Source of the DNA: Clostridia bacterium
GTDB taxonomy: Bacteria > Bacillota > Clostridia > Monoglobales > Monoglobaceae
NCBI GenBank assembly: GCA_017546205.1
Contig: JAFYXJ010000026.1
Coordinates: 1-64,000, forward strand
DNA: 64,000 bases
Direction: 5' to 3'
Shown piece by piece: positions 7,939-16,966 of the stretch; the stretch's first letter is position 1, and each line of letters starts with the position of its first letter. The translations under genes and the position numbers were made by a program. A model generated the notes under the pieces. The model was not told where the DNA came from. It saw nothing but the letters and a program-made list of their open reading frames with translations, and made no database searches.

Positions 7939-9618
7939 ATGTTTATCACAGAGCAGAAAGAATTGAAAAAATATAGACAAAGCAAACGGGTTTGGCAGGG
8001 AATCCCGGGTATTGAGGTTACGAAAAAAGGAAGAATTTTCTCTATTTTCTATTCCGGCGGTGTTCGGGAAGAAATCGGAAATTTTTGCATATTGACCATG
8101 TCGGATGATGGGGAACATTTTTCAGAGCCCGTTGCAGTAGCATATCTGGAAAATCATCGGTGCTATGATCCATGCTTGTGGATTGATCCTTTGGGAAGAC
8201 TTTGGATGATTTGGTCAATTATGCCGGATAATGCAGTATATGGTGTAATCTGTGATGACCCGGATGCAGACAAACTGCAATGGGGAGAGCCGTTTATGAT
8301 TGGGCACGATGTCATGCTGAACAAGCCAACAGTGATCTCTACCGGTGAGTGGCTGTTTCCCATTGCTGTCTGGAAAAAAGAAATCAAAGGAGAAATCCTT
8401 GACTACGATTTTATCGCTGATGATTGTTCCAGAGAAGCGGGAGCTTTTGTATACAGAACCATTGATCAGGGAAAAACCTTTGAAAAAATCGGCGGTGCTG
8501 ATATAGAAAATCGCTCGTATGACGAACATATGCTTCTTGAACTCAAGGATGGACAGCTTGCAAGTTATGTAAGAACCAGATATGGAATCGGTGTCTCTTA
8601 CTCCTTTGATTATGGAAAGACTTGGACAAAAGGTGAAGATAGTCGGTTGGGCGGTCCTTGTTCCAGATTTGCGATCCGACGGTTAAAGTCCGGAAGAATT
8701 CTACTCGTTAACCATGTAGACTTTAGCGGAAGAAACAATCTGATGGCATTGCTGTCTGATGACGAATGCGCATCGTGGAAGTATCGTATCATGCTGGATG
8801 AAAGAAGTGACGTTTCTTATCCGGATATGGTGGAAGGCGAGGATGGATATTTATATATTACTTACGACAGAGAGCGGGGCTGCTTCAAAAATTCTCTGGA
8901 AGAGGTTTATGATTGTGCCAGAGAAATCCTCTATGCAAAGATTACAGAAGAGGATATTATAGCAGGAAAACTGGTCAACTCTAACAGTAAATTGAGATGT
9001 ATGATTTCCAAACTGGGAGAATACGAGGGAGATGGCGACAAACTGTTTTTGCGGGAGACAGACCGTCTTACCGATGAGGAAATTGCCGAATACTTTATTG
9101 AAAAATTCCCCAATAATATTTTGGAAAAGATTTTTGAACGGTATAACATCAACTGTGTGAATATGCACAAACTGGAAAATGACAAACTGGACCGGTTGAT
9201 TGAACGTCTGGATGGAGAAAAGGGAAGTAAAAAACAGACAGTCATTGAGATTATTACTTTGATTCGTTCTGTTTCTGATATTACAGTAGATTATTTTCCC
9301 ATTGTGAATCTGATTAAAAAGATTTTAATGGAAAATCTGCAAAGCGATCTTACCATTGATGAAATTTCAGACAAAATCGGTACCAGCAGATATTACCTGA
9401 TGCACCAGTTCAAAAAAATTACCGGTATGAGTATTGTGAAATACAGAAATGCATTAAAAATTTCTTGCGCTAAAAATTTACTGATTCATACCGATAAATC
9501 TATGACAGAGATCGCACAGGAATGCGGATATACCGATTCCAGTTATTTTTCCAAACTGTTTATTCAAAGCGAGAAAGTATCACCAACTACATATAGAGCA
9601 CAACTGAAACAAAAATAG
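7939..9618 (+). CDS. Sialidase-type Asp-box domain fused to AraC DNA-binding domain
   Basis: A 559-residue protein without signal peptide. Residues 1-~330 look like a BNR/sialidase beta-propeller, with Asp-boxes at MSDDGEHF, TIDQGKTF and SFDYGKTW and a degenerate one at LSDDECASW. Conserved Arg-rich strands (SYVRTRYG) are also present. A helical connector (~330-450) leads to a two-HTH AraC domain: LTIDEISDKIGTSRYYL is the first helix pair and MTEIAQECGYTDSSYFSKLF the second. The propeller is therefore probably a cytoplasmic glycan sensor, though residual hydrolase activity cannot be excluded. GAGGTG six bases before ATG 7939 favours this start over GTG 7930. It heads a gene run reaching 31484 and is the obvious regulator of that run. 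Confidence 0.85.
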   Translation: MFITEQKELKKYRQSKRVWQGIPGIEVTKKGRIFSIFYSGGVREEIGNFCILTMSDDGEHFSEPVAVAYLENHRCYDPCLWIDPLGRLWMIWSIMPDNAVYGVICDDPDADKLQWGEPFMIGHDVMLNKPTVISTGEWLFPIAVWKKEIKGEILDYDFIADDCSREAGAFVYRTIDQGKTFEKIGGADIENRSYDEHMLLELKDGQLASYVRTRYGIGVSYSFDYGKTWTKGEDSRLGGPCSRFAIRRLKSGRILLVNHVDFSGRNNLMALLSDDECASWKYRIMLDERSDVSYPDMVEGEDGYLYITYDRERGCFKNSLEEVYDCAREILYAKITEEDIIAGKLVNSNSKLRCMISKLGEYEGDGDKLFLRETDRLTDEEIAEYFIEKFPNNILEKIFERYNINCVNMHKLENDKLDRLIERLDGEKGSKKQTVIEIITLIRSVSDITVDYFPIVNLIKKILMENLQSDLTIDEISDKIGTSRYYLMHQFKKITGMSIVKYRNALKISCAKNLLIHTDKSMTEIAQECGYTDSSYFSKLFIQSEKVSPTTYRAQLKQK

Positions 9619-9643
9619 AGGAAAAGAGAAGGAGGAAACATTC

Positions 9644-11359
9644 GTGAAAAAGACAATAGCAACAATACTTGCGCTGAGTATCCTGAACGGTATTCCTGCC
9701 ATGGCTGCAGGAAGTACAGTTGCAATTACAAAACTTGCAGTAGAAGATGGAGTTATTTCAGCAACTGTTACCAATCAAGGGGAAACAGAAACCCGTCTTA
9801 CATTGGAACTGATGAAAGAGGATGGGAACTTGACCGAGGAAGAAGAGGTTTATGCCCTTTATCAAAAAGTGTTGGCGGGTCAGTCGTCTGAAACATTTGT
9901 TCTGGAGATTCCGGATGAGAGAAATGGTGTTTCGGGTACCGGAAACTACTACATCGAGGTGGAGAATGCCGAAGAAGATCGGGATAAAGTTTCTTTCGCT
10001 TACGCAGACAGAGATACATACAACGCATTTTTGAACACCTTGAAAACAGAGTCCGGAAAAGTTACTCAGGCAGAAAATGCGTATCAATTATTATTGCCGG
10101 TAGTGACCGATTTAAGCAGTAAAGGTATTTTTTTCCGGATTGGACTTGACTATGATACATTTGCACAAAGCAATGAGGCAGTCAAAAAAGAAACCATGAA
10201 ACAGATGTACCTGAATGGTTTGAACACGGCAACAGCAGAAAATTATGCACCCCTTTTCAAAAGTTCTTACGGATTGGCGTTGTATAATCTGGGACAGCGG
10301 TTGGATGGATTGAAATCACTTTCGGTGAAATATAATCAACAATCCATTGATGAATCCTTGATTGCGGAAGCAGCATCTATGATTCAAGCAAGTTACAATG
10401 TGCCCAATGAATTGATTCGGGATTTTCTGGTGGCTTACGGTCTTGCTGATATCAACAGAACCGATGTAAACCTGATGGAACAAGCACTGAATGCCTTTCA
10501 GGTAACTACGGGATTGTACGCAACCGAGATTGGACAGATTTCTGGACTTATTCAGGCAAGAAAATACAAAGCCTACGAGACTATTGTTCTTGGATGCAAT
10601 GAGAGTAAATTAACTACAGAAACACAGTTAGGAACACTCTTGGCACGGGCATACCAGAGTGCGATTCAGGATGGTCAAGGCACTGGCGGTTCCGGCGGCG
10701 GAGGCGGTGGCGGAAGTGCCATTGGCGGAAGCAATAACAAAGTTCCTGTTTCATCAGATTCTTATTTCGGTGCGGTTGGCTCTGGAAGCAACGAAAATAA
10801 AGTGCAAACCGGCTCCCTGTTTTCTGATATACCCAGTTCTCATTGGGCAAAGGAAGCCGTAACCTGGCTGAAAAACAAAGGCGTGGTCAACGGAACGGAC
10901 AAAGGAACCTTTGAACCTGACAGACAGGTAACCAGAGAAGAATTTACCAAGATGTTGGTTCTGGCATGCGGCCTTTCTGCTGATGCGGTGGAATTGACCT
11001 TTGAGGATGTGGCAGATGATTGGTACACACCCTTTATCCGCACGGCGGTTGCAAACGGAATTGTCAATGGTATTGACAGCACCCGGTTTGGTATCGGTCA
11101 AAATATTACCCGTCAGGACATGGCGGTTATGGTAAAACGTGCGTTGGAACTTCAGGGCATAAGCATGAATAAGGAGAAAACATATACAGCGTTCGATGAC
11201 GAAGTTCAGATTGCAGATTATGCTCTGGAAAGTGTCATTGCATTGTATGAGGCAGGCATCATCAACGGTAAGGGAGAAAACACCTTTGATTCTGTTGGTA
11301 ATGCAACCCGTGCAGAAGCTTCCAAAATTCTTTATGAAGCATTGAAAGGAGGAAAATAA
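9644..11359 (+). CDS. Secreted protein with three C-terminal SLH domains
   Basis: A 571-residue exported protein that starts with GTG 9644 behind GGAGGA. The signal peptide ends near AMAAGS. Residues 25-115 look like an Ig-like beta domain and ~120-345 are alpha-helical with no family I recognise. A glycine linker (GGSGGGGGGGS) and a serine/asparagine stretch lead to three S-layer homology repeats at ~390-570: FSDIPSSHWAKEAVTWL, FEDVADDWYTPFI and FDDEVQIADYALESVIAL. The SLH region should attach the protein non-covalently to secondary cell-wall polymer. Lying 25 nt after the AraC-type gene and 2 nt before the next secreted protein, it probably anchors or organises the surface glycan machinery. 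No catalytic residues are recognisable. Confidence 0.85.
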   Translation: MKKTIATILALSILNGIPAMAAGSTVAITKLAVEDGVISATVTNQGETETRLTLELMKEDGNLTEEEEVYALYQKVLAGQSSETFVLEIPDERNGVSGTGNYYIEVENAEEDRDKVSFAYADRDTYNAFLNTLKTESGKVTQAENAYQLLLPVVTDLSSKGIFFRIGLDYDTFAQSNEAVKKETMKQMYLNGLNTATAENYAPLFKSSYGLALYNLGQRLDGLKSLSVKYNQQSIDESLIAEAASMIQASYNVPNELIRDFLVAYGLADINRTDVNLMEQALNAFQVTTGLYATEIGQISGLIQARKYKAYETIVLGCNESKLTTETQLGTLLARAYQSAIQDGQGTGGSGGGGGGGSAIGGSNNKVPVSSDSYFGAVGSGSNENKVQTGSLFSDIPSSHWAKEAVTWLKNKGVVNGTDKGTFEPDRQVTREEFTKMLVLACGLSADAVELTFEDVADDWYTPFIRTAVANGIVNGIDSTRFGIGQNITRQDMAVMVKRALELQGISMNKEKTYTAFDDEVQIADYALESVIALYEAGIINGKGENTFDSVGNATRAEASKILYEALKGGK

Positions 11360-11361
11360 GG

Positions 11362-13947
11362 ATGAAACGAATTGTTAGTATCATTCTGGTTATTGGATTG
11401 GCGCTCTCCTTGTTTACCTTTGGACATGCTGCTGAGGTTGACACGTCAGGAAATGACGAAATTCTTGTAAGATGCAGAATTTTAGAAGGGTTGGGCATTA
11501 TCCCGCCGAGAAGAAAAGCAGAATTCCATAAAACGACCCTGCCCAACGACAGAACATTGGCGGAATACGGTTCCTTCAGAAATACCAGTAAGAGCGCATT
11601 TATCAACTATATTTGCAACATCTACGGTGACTATGGTTATACCGACGATTATAGTAAAGATGCCATTGTTTTTGCAGAACAAATGGGAATTATCCATGGC
11701 GGACAGACCGATTTGAATAAGTCTTTGTATTTTGATGAGGCAATCACCATGTTGGTCAGAGTTCTGGGGTATGAACTCCACGCTCAGGAAAAAGGCGGAT
11801 TTCCGGCAGGATACCTGAATATTGCAACAAGACTTGGGTTGACAGAAGGGGTTACTGCACAACCGGGCGACCGTTTGCAGGATTATGATGTGGCATATCT
11901 TTTGTATAATGCCATCAACTGCGCGTATGTAGATGAAAGAGCGTTTACTGATGATGGTATCATTTATGGTACATCCTCCCAAAACTCTCTTTTGTATGAA
12001 TATCGGAAGATTTACAAGATTGAGGGCGTGGTAGATGCCACCGAAACCGTACAACTCAGACCCGGCTTGGATGTACCCAACGATGGCGTTATGATTGACG
12101 GGTATGTTTACGGAGCGAAAGAAGACATGAGCCAATATGTAGGGCTCAATGCTGAAGCGTATGTGCAAAAGCAAAACGACGGTCTGGATATGGTCTTGTT
12201 TACCGTCGGTGTCAGAAATCGTGAACTGGAAATTCAGGATAAGGACGTTGTAGGGGTTTCGACCGACTTCAAGACATTCACGTATTATGAAAATCAGTCT
12301 CAGAAAAAGGTAAACCTTTCGCCCATTGCAAAGATTATTTACAATGGTCAGCCGGTTACAAGCAAGAGCACAGCGTTGTTTCGACCGGAATATGGTTCTG
12401 TCCGTTTGATTAACAATGATTCCGGTTCGGAGTATGACGTAGTGTTTATCACTTCGTATAAAACTATGGTGATTGATTCCATCTCCGGAGTCAGTAAAAA
12501 GGTAAACAATCTGTTTACTCATAATGTACAGAACCAGAGCCTGGATTTGAATGATGAGAATCTGGAAGATATCATTCGCGTGGAAGATGCCGGAAAAGAC
12601 ATTACATTCAAGCAACTGCAGATTGGTGATGTACTTACCGTAACAGAATCTCAGTTGGACGGCAGACGGGTGATCGTTGCAATCCGTTCCACAGAGAAGG
12701 TGGCTGGAACAATCGTTTCTGTCAGCACCAAGGAAGAAACGGTGATTCGTATCGGCGCTAAAGATTACACCCTGACACCGGAATATGCAAAAGCCTTGGC
12801 AGCAGGAGATAGCAAAGCAAAAGCATTGCGTCCGGGTCTTGCCTATACATTCTACTTGGATTGTAACGGGAAAATTGCCTATGCCGATGATGAGGTGAAA
12901 ACAACACAATATGGCATTGTCTTTGCAAAAGGCGAAGAAGGAAACTTCAACAAAACCTACAGACTGAAACTTTATACCACGGCAGGGAAGTTCCAAGAGT
13001 ATGTTATCAATGACAAAATTGTCTTTGATGGCAGCCGTGGGGTAGAAACAAAAAATATTTTTGCATCCATTCAAACCGGCGCAAATGGTGTGCTGAATGT
13101 GATTGCGTATGAGACCGATGCAACCGGCAACATTTCATCCATTGACCTTCCCAAACAATATGATCCGAATAGCAATGTCTGTGATACGGAATTCAATAGT
13201 TGGGAAAACCAGAAGAACCAGTATTTTTATGGAAACTACGCATTCAATTCCTTAGCATTTATGGAAGATTCATCGGTTTTCATGAAGGTAGATCCCGATT
13301 CATTACAGGATGAACTCTCCTATAGCATTTCCTCCCGTAGTGCGTTTGAAGATCAGGAAGACTATTCCTATTCTGCTTATGCAGTAGATGAATACGGATT
13401 TGCAAAACTCTTCGTGATTCTGCAAAAACCGGATGAAACACTGGGTTTACAGACATCTGACATCTTTATTGTTGAGTCTATTGGCAAAGAGATGACCATA
13501 GATGGGGAAGAGGTGGATGCTATTACCGGTATGATGGGAAATTACGACAGCGTGACCTTCTACTGTGATGATAGCACGGTGCTTGCAGGTGTCCAACGAG
13601 GAGATGTGATTTCCCTTGTGACAAATATGGAAGGATTTATTAAAGAAATCAAAATCCATCGTTCTGTAGGTCAAAACATGGTGGCAAATCCAACACAGGT
13701 ACACGGCAAGGAAGCCTTTGTGCATGGTGAAGTAGCCCTTGTCAACGCATCCGCACTTCGTATCAAAATTGATTGTGGAGAATATGGTATGAGAACCATT
13801 CGTTGCCATGACGGTATGCCGGTCTTCATCTATGATTCAGAAGATGATCGATTCTTCCGCGGAACTCTTGCGGACGTAGAAAAAGGCGACAAATTTACAT
13901 CCAAACTCCGTGGTTCTAAGCCCCACGCGATTGTTATCTACCGTTAA
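11362..13947 (+). CDS. Secreted S-layer-type protein of unknown function
   Basis: An 861-residue exported protein with a signal peptide ending near GHAAEV. Residues ~30-210 look like degenerate SLH-type repeats: ILEGLGIIP, AIVFAEQMGIIHGG, FDEAITMLVRVLGYEL and ATRLGLTEGV. The remainder (~215-860) is beta-rich, with recurring short domains such as VVDATETVQL, VAGTIVSVSTKEE and GEVALVNASALRIK that resemble small repeated beta-barrels. There is no transmembrane anchor or sortase motif. The ATG lies two bases after the upstream stop, so the pair is translationally coupled. This suggests that the two proteins work together as a cell-surface scaffold. I do not recognise the C-terminal two-thirds. 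Confidence 0.7.
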   Translation: MKRIVSIILVIGLALSLFTFGHAAEVDTSGNDEILVRCRILEGLGIIPPRRKAEFHKTTLPNDRTLAEYGSFRNTSKSAFINYICNIYGDYGYTDDYSKDAIVFAEQMGIIHGGQTDLNKSLYFDEAITMLVRVLGYELHAQEKGGFPAGYLNIATRLGLTEGVTAQPGDRLQDYDVAYLLYNAINCAYVDERAFTDDGIIYGTSSQNSLLYEYRKIYKIEGVVDATETVQLRPGLDVPNDGVMIDGYVYGAKEDMSQYVGLNAEAYVQKQNDGLDMVLFTVGVRNRELEIQDKDVVGVSTDFKTFTYYENQSQKKVNLSPIAKIIYNGQPVTSKSTALFRPEYGSVRLINNDSGSEYDVVFITSYKTMVIDSISGVSKKVNNLFTHNVQNQSLDLNDENLEDIIRVEDAGKDITFKQLQIGDVLTVTESQLDGRRVIVAIRSTEKVAGTIVSVSTKEETVIRIGAKDYTLTPEYAKALAAGDSKAKALRPGLAYTFYLDCNGKIAYADDEVKTTQYGIVFAKGEEGNFNKTYRLKLYTTAGKFQEYVINDKIVFDGSRGVETKNIFASIQTGANGVLNVIAYETDATGNISSIDLPKQYDPNSNVCDTEFNSWENQKNQYFYGNYAFNSLAFMEDSSVFMKVDPDSLQDELSYSISSRSAFEDQEDYSYSAYAVDEYGFAKLFVILQKPDETLGLQTSDIFIVESIGKEMTIDGEEVDAITGMMGNYDSVTFYCDDSTVLAGVQRGDVISLVTNMEGFIKEIKIHRSVGQNMVANPTQVHGKEAFVHGEVALVNASALRIKIDCGEYGMRTIRCHDGMPVFIYDSEDDRFFRGTLADVEKGDKFTSKLRGSKPHAIVIYR

Positions 13948-13967
13948 ATTGGAAAGGAGATAGGAAA

Positions 13968-16928
13968 ATGAAAAAGATTACCTCGTGGGTATTGACGATA
14001 GCAATGATGGCGGGATTGCTGGTGATTCCGGCATTGGCAGAAACAATAGAACCTGCACTCGTGACCGGTGACGGACAGGGTAAGTGGAATAAGACTTCCA
14101 CCCCCACGGGAACTGTGGGCACAGATTATTCTGTTACCGTCAGCAACACAGGGGGATACAATTCAGATCATGCTTTGCATGTGGTTTGGAATCCTTCGAC
14201 GTCAGGTGCTTATGTGATTCAGGCAATATTGCCTACCAAAACTTACAATGCAGGAACTGCTAACGAAACAGTAGTTACAGGCGGTGTTTTCACCACGCCG
14301 GGCAAGTATAAATTTAGTATGATGGTAAAGCGCGTAGTATACAATCCAACAGGAAACGCTGTGGATTCCGGCTTTACGACTCCCTGGTCTTGGCAAGGAA
14401 ATCAACTTCAACATCAGGGTCTTACCAATGGGGAATGGAAAGAAGTGAGTATTACAGGAGAGTACACAGGTGCTTCTGCAATCAAAACAGCCGCGTTTAC
14501 TTTTAAGGGTGATGACGTGCAAGAATATTACATCGACAATATCACCTTGGTTCGTGTAGACGATAACGGCAATGCTATTACCCCCAACCTACTTGGATAT
14601 GAACAATCTAACTTTGAATCAGAACCCGTTGCAACCGCAACACCCGTACCTACGACTGATCCGACGGAATCTGCACTCGTGACCGGTGACGGACAGGGTA
14701 AGTGGAATAAGACCTCCACCCCCACGGGAACTGTGGGCACAGATTATTCTGTTACCGTCAGCAACACAGGCGGCTACAATTCAGATCATGCTTTGCATGT
14801 GATTTGGAAGCCTTCGGCATCAGGTGCTTATGTCATTCAGGCGATATTGCCTACCAAAACTTACAATGCAGGAACTGCTAACGAAACAGTAGTTACAGGC
14901 GGTGTTTTCACCACGCCAGGTAAGTATAAATTTAGTATGATGGTAAAGCGTGTAGTATACAATCCAACAGGAAGCGCTGTGGACTCCGGATTTACTACTC
15001 CTTGGTCTTGGCAAGGAAATCAACTTCAACATCAGGGGCTTACCAATGGGGAATGGAAAGAAGTGAGTATTACAGGAGAGTACACAGGTGCTTCTGCAAT
15101 CAAAACAGTCGCCTTTACCTTCAAGGGTGACGATGCCCAGGAATATTACATTGACAACATCACCCTGGTTCGTGTAGATGATAACGGCAATGCGTTGACT
15201 CCCAACCTGCTTGGGGAGGAACAATCCACCTTTGAACCAACACCTGTCGCAACACCGGTACCAACTGCAACACCGGTACCTACCGCAACCCCGGTGCCGA
15301 CACCAACGCCGGAACCTGCTGTTGTTTATCCTGATTTGACGGCTGAAACTTTTGGGGACGCTATTTGGCATGTGGAACAAGCCCCCAAAGATGAAGCAAC
15401 AGTATATAAGAGAGAGATAACAGCAAAAGAGGGATACAATTCTACACGTGCTCTTCATTTTGTATTTCAAAAGGCCAGTGGCGAAACACAGAATCTTGCA
15501 TATCGCCTGCAACTTCCAAACAGTAGTTATACTGACCCCGTAAGTGGAATTACCACTACGGTCAGCGGGACAAAAATTCAAGAAAAAGGCAAGTATAAAC
15601 TGTCATTCTGGGTCAAGGTGATCAGCGGATGTGGAGATTGCGGATTTGCACCTCCATGGAGTTGGCAGGGTAATTTGCTAAAGAATAATGGGGTTACAGC
15701 AAACGGTCAGTGGACTTATGTTGAAAAAATCGGAGACTTGACCGCAGAGGTAACCAATGGCGGAGCAGCAACCCGCAATATGACTTTTACTGTGAAAGGT
15801 GAGGGGTACAATGAGATGTATCTGGATAATCTTTCTATTGTAAGAGTGGATGATAACGGAAATGAGATTTCCCCCAATCTTGTTCAGGGTGTTGCCGGAA
15901 CCTTTGAAACAATAACCTCCGGTATCGAAGTTTTTGGGGCAAGTATATATGATGACAAGTGGCGGGAACTGACGCACATCAAGGCAGATGACAGCGGAAA
16001 AACTGTCCGCGCAGCCGCAACCATCATCAGCCACGAAAAAGACGTCAGTGGTCAGATCGTTCTCTCCCTGTATGATGGAGAACAACTGAAAGCGGTTACC
16101 CTTTCCGAAAGTGTTACAGCAAAGAAAAATCAGGAAATTGCAGAGTTATCGGCGGAACTGAAACTCCCGTCATTTACCGGCACGGAAAATCTGAAACTCA
16201 AGGCATTGCTCTGGACGGGAGACGGTACGGTCAAACCTTTGAATGAGATTTCTATGATTGACAGAAATGCCCCCAAGCAATTGGAACTTGGCAATGTTGT
16301 AATTTTTGGTGACAGTATTTCAACATTTGGTGGCTACATTCCGGAGGGACATGGCGCATCTTATAACAACTACGGAAGTTCCTGTACTGATGTGGTAGAT
16401 GTGAGAGAAACATGGTGGAGACAATTGATTGACTTATCTCCGGCTAACAACCTGCTCTTAAACACAAGTTGGGGCGGAACGACCGTTTGTCACACAGGAT
16501 ATAACGGAGTAGATCTTTCCGACAAGTCTTTCGTTACCCGTGCAGATGGTTATATCAACAGCGGATTCTTCACAGATAATCAGGCGGACACCATCTTTAT
16601 CTTTGGAGGAACCAATGATGCATGGGCAAAATCTCCGGTGGGAGCACTTCAATACGCAGATTGGACCAAGCAGGATTTGTATTCCTCACTTCCGGCGTAT
16701 TGCTATCTCCTTGACAGACTGACCACCGCATCTCCTGATTCCAGAATTGTCTGTCTCATGGGCATTGCACTTTCTGATGCGCTGCGAGATGGCTACACCG
16801 CTGCTGCAGAGCATTATGGGGCAGAGGTGGTAACCTTAACAGACATAGATTCCTTTGACGGACATCCTACCGTAAAAGGGATGAAACAAATTAAAGAACA
16901 GGTGATGGAAGTTCTTTTGGCTGAGTAA
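13968..16928 (+). CDS. Secreted multi-CBM protein with C-terminal SGNH esterase
   Basis: A 986-residue exported protein (signal peptide ends near PALAET). It carries three carbohydrate-binding-like beta-sandwiches of about 200 residues, at ~28-225, ~234-431 and ~455-650. Each starts with a W..YSV..N.GGYNS pattern and ends with YYIDNITLVRVDDNGN or a variant. Domain 3 is preceded by a Thr-Pro linker (ATPVPTATPVPT) of the kind often glycosylated. After a ~100-residue beta domain comes an SGNH hydrolase: block I VIFGDSIST, GGTND for block III and DGHP for block V with the catalytic Asp/His. It probably removes acyl groups from polysaccharides, as in carbohydrate esterases. RBS GGAGA precedes ATG 13968, 20 nt after the upstream stop. 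Domains 1 and 2 are nearly identical even in DNA. Confidence 0.85.
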   Translation: MKKITSWVLTIAMMAGLLVIPALAETIEPALVTGDGQGKWNKTSTPTGTVGTDYSVTVSNTGGYNSDHALHVVWNPSTSGAYVIQAILPTKTYNAGTANETVVTGGVFTTPGKYKFSMMVKRVVYNPTGNAVDSGFTTPWSWQGNQLQHQGLTNGEWKEVSITGEYTGASAIKTAAFTFKGDDVQEYYIDNITLVRVDDNGNAITPNLLGYEQSNFESEPVATATPVPTTDPTESALVTGDGQGKWNKTSTPTGTVGTDYSVTVSNTGGYNSDHALHVIWKPSASGAYVIQAILPTKTYNAGTANETVVTGGVFTTPGKYKFSMMVKRVVYNPTGSAVDSGFTTPWSWQGNQLQHQGLTNGEWKEVSITGEYTGASAIKTVAFTFKGDDAQEYYIDNITLVRVDDNGNALTPNLLGEEQSTFEPTPVATPVPTATPVPTATPVPTPTPEPAVVYPDLTAETFGDAIWHVEQAPKDEATVYKREITAKEGYNSTRALHFVFQKASGETQNLAYRLQLPNSSYTDPVSGITTTVSGTKIQEKGKYKLSFWVKVISGCGDCGFAPPWSWQGNLLKNNGVTANGQWTYVEKIGDLTAEVTNGGAATRNMTFTVKGEGYNEMYLDNLSIVRVDDNGNEISPNLVQGVAGTFETITSGIEVFGASIYDDKWRELTHIKADDSGKTVRAAATIISHEKDVSGQIVLSLYDGEQLKAVTLSESVTAKKNQEIAELSAELKLPSFTGTENLKLKALLWTGDGTVKPLNEISMIDRNAPKQLELGNVVIFGDSISTFGGYIPEGHGASYNNYGSSCTDVVDVRETWWRQLIDLSPANNLLLNTSWGGTTVCHTGYNGVDLSDKSFVTRADGYINSGFFTDNQADTIFIFGGTNDAWAKSPVGALQYADWTKQDLYSSLPAYCYLLDRLTTASPDSRIVCLMGIALSDALRDGYTAAAEHYGAEVVTLTDIDSFDGHPTVKGMKQIKEQVMEVLLAE
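14055..15234 (+). repeat. Tandem 618-bp intragenic duplication (CBM domains 1 and 2)
   Basis: The DNA from GCACTCGTGACCGGTGACGG at 14055 recurs at 14673, an offset of 618 bp (206 codons). Differences between copies are scattered and mostly silent. This is a recent in-frame domain duplication that could expand or collapse by recombination and could confuse short-read assembly. Confidence 0.85.
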
Positions 16929-16966
16929 ATAATAATTAAAATTTCATATAAAAAGGAGAAAAAATT

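Noticed and set aside
11482-13074. Long 530-residue minus-strand ORF
   Set aside because: Cys/Ile/Phe-rich shadow opposite the secreted 861-residue protein; no motifs and no ribosome-binding site.
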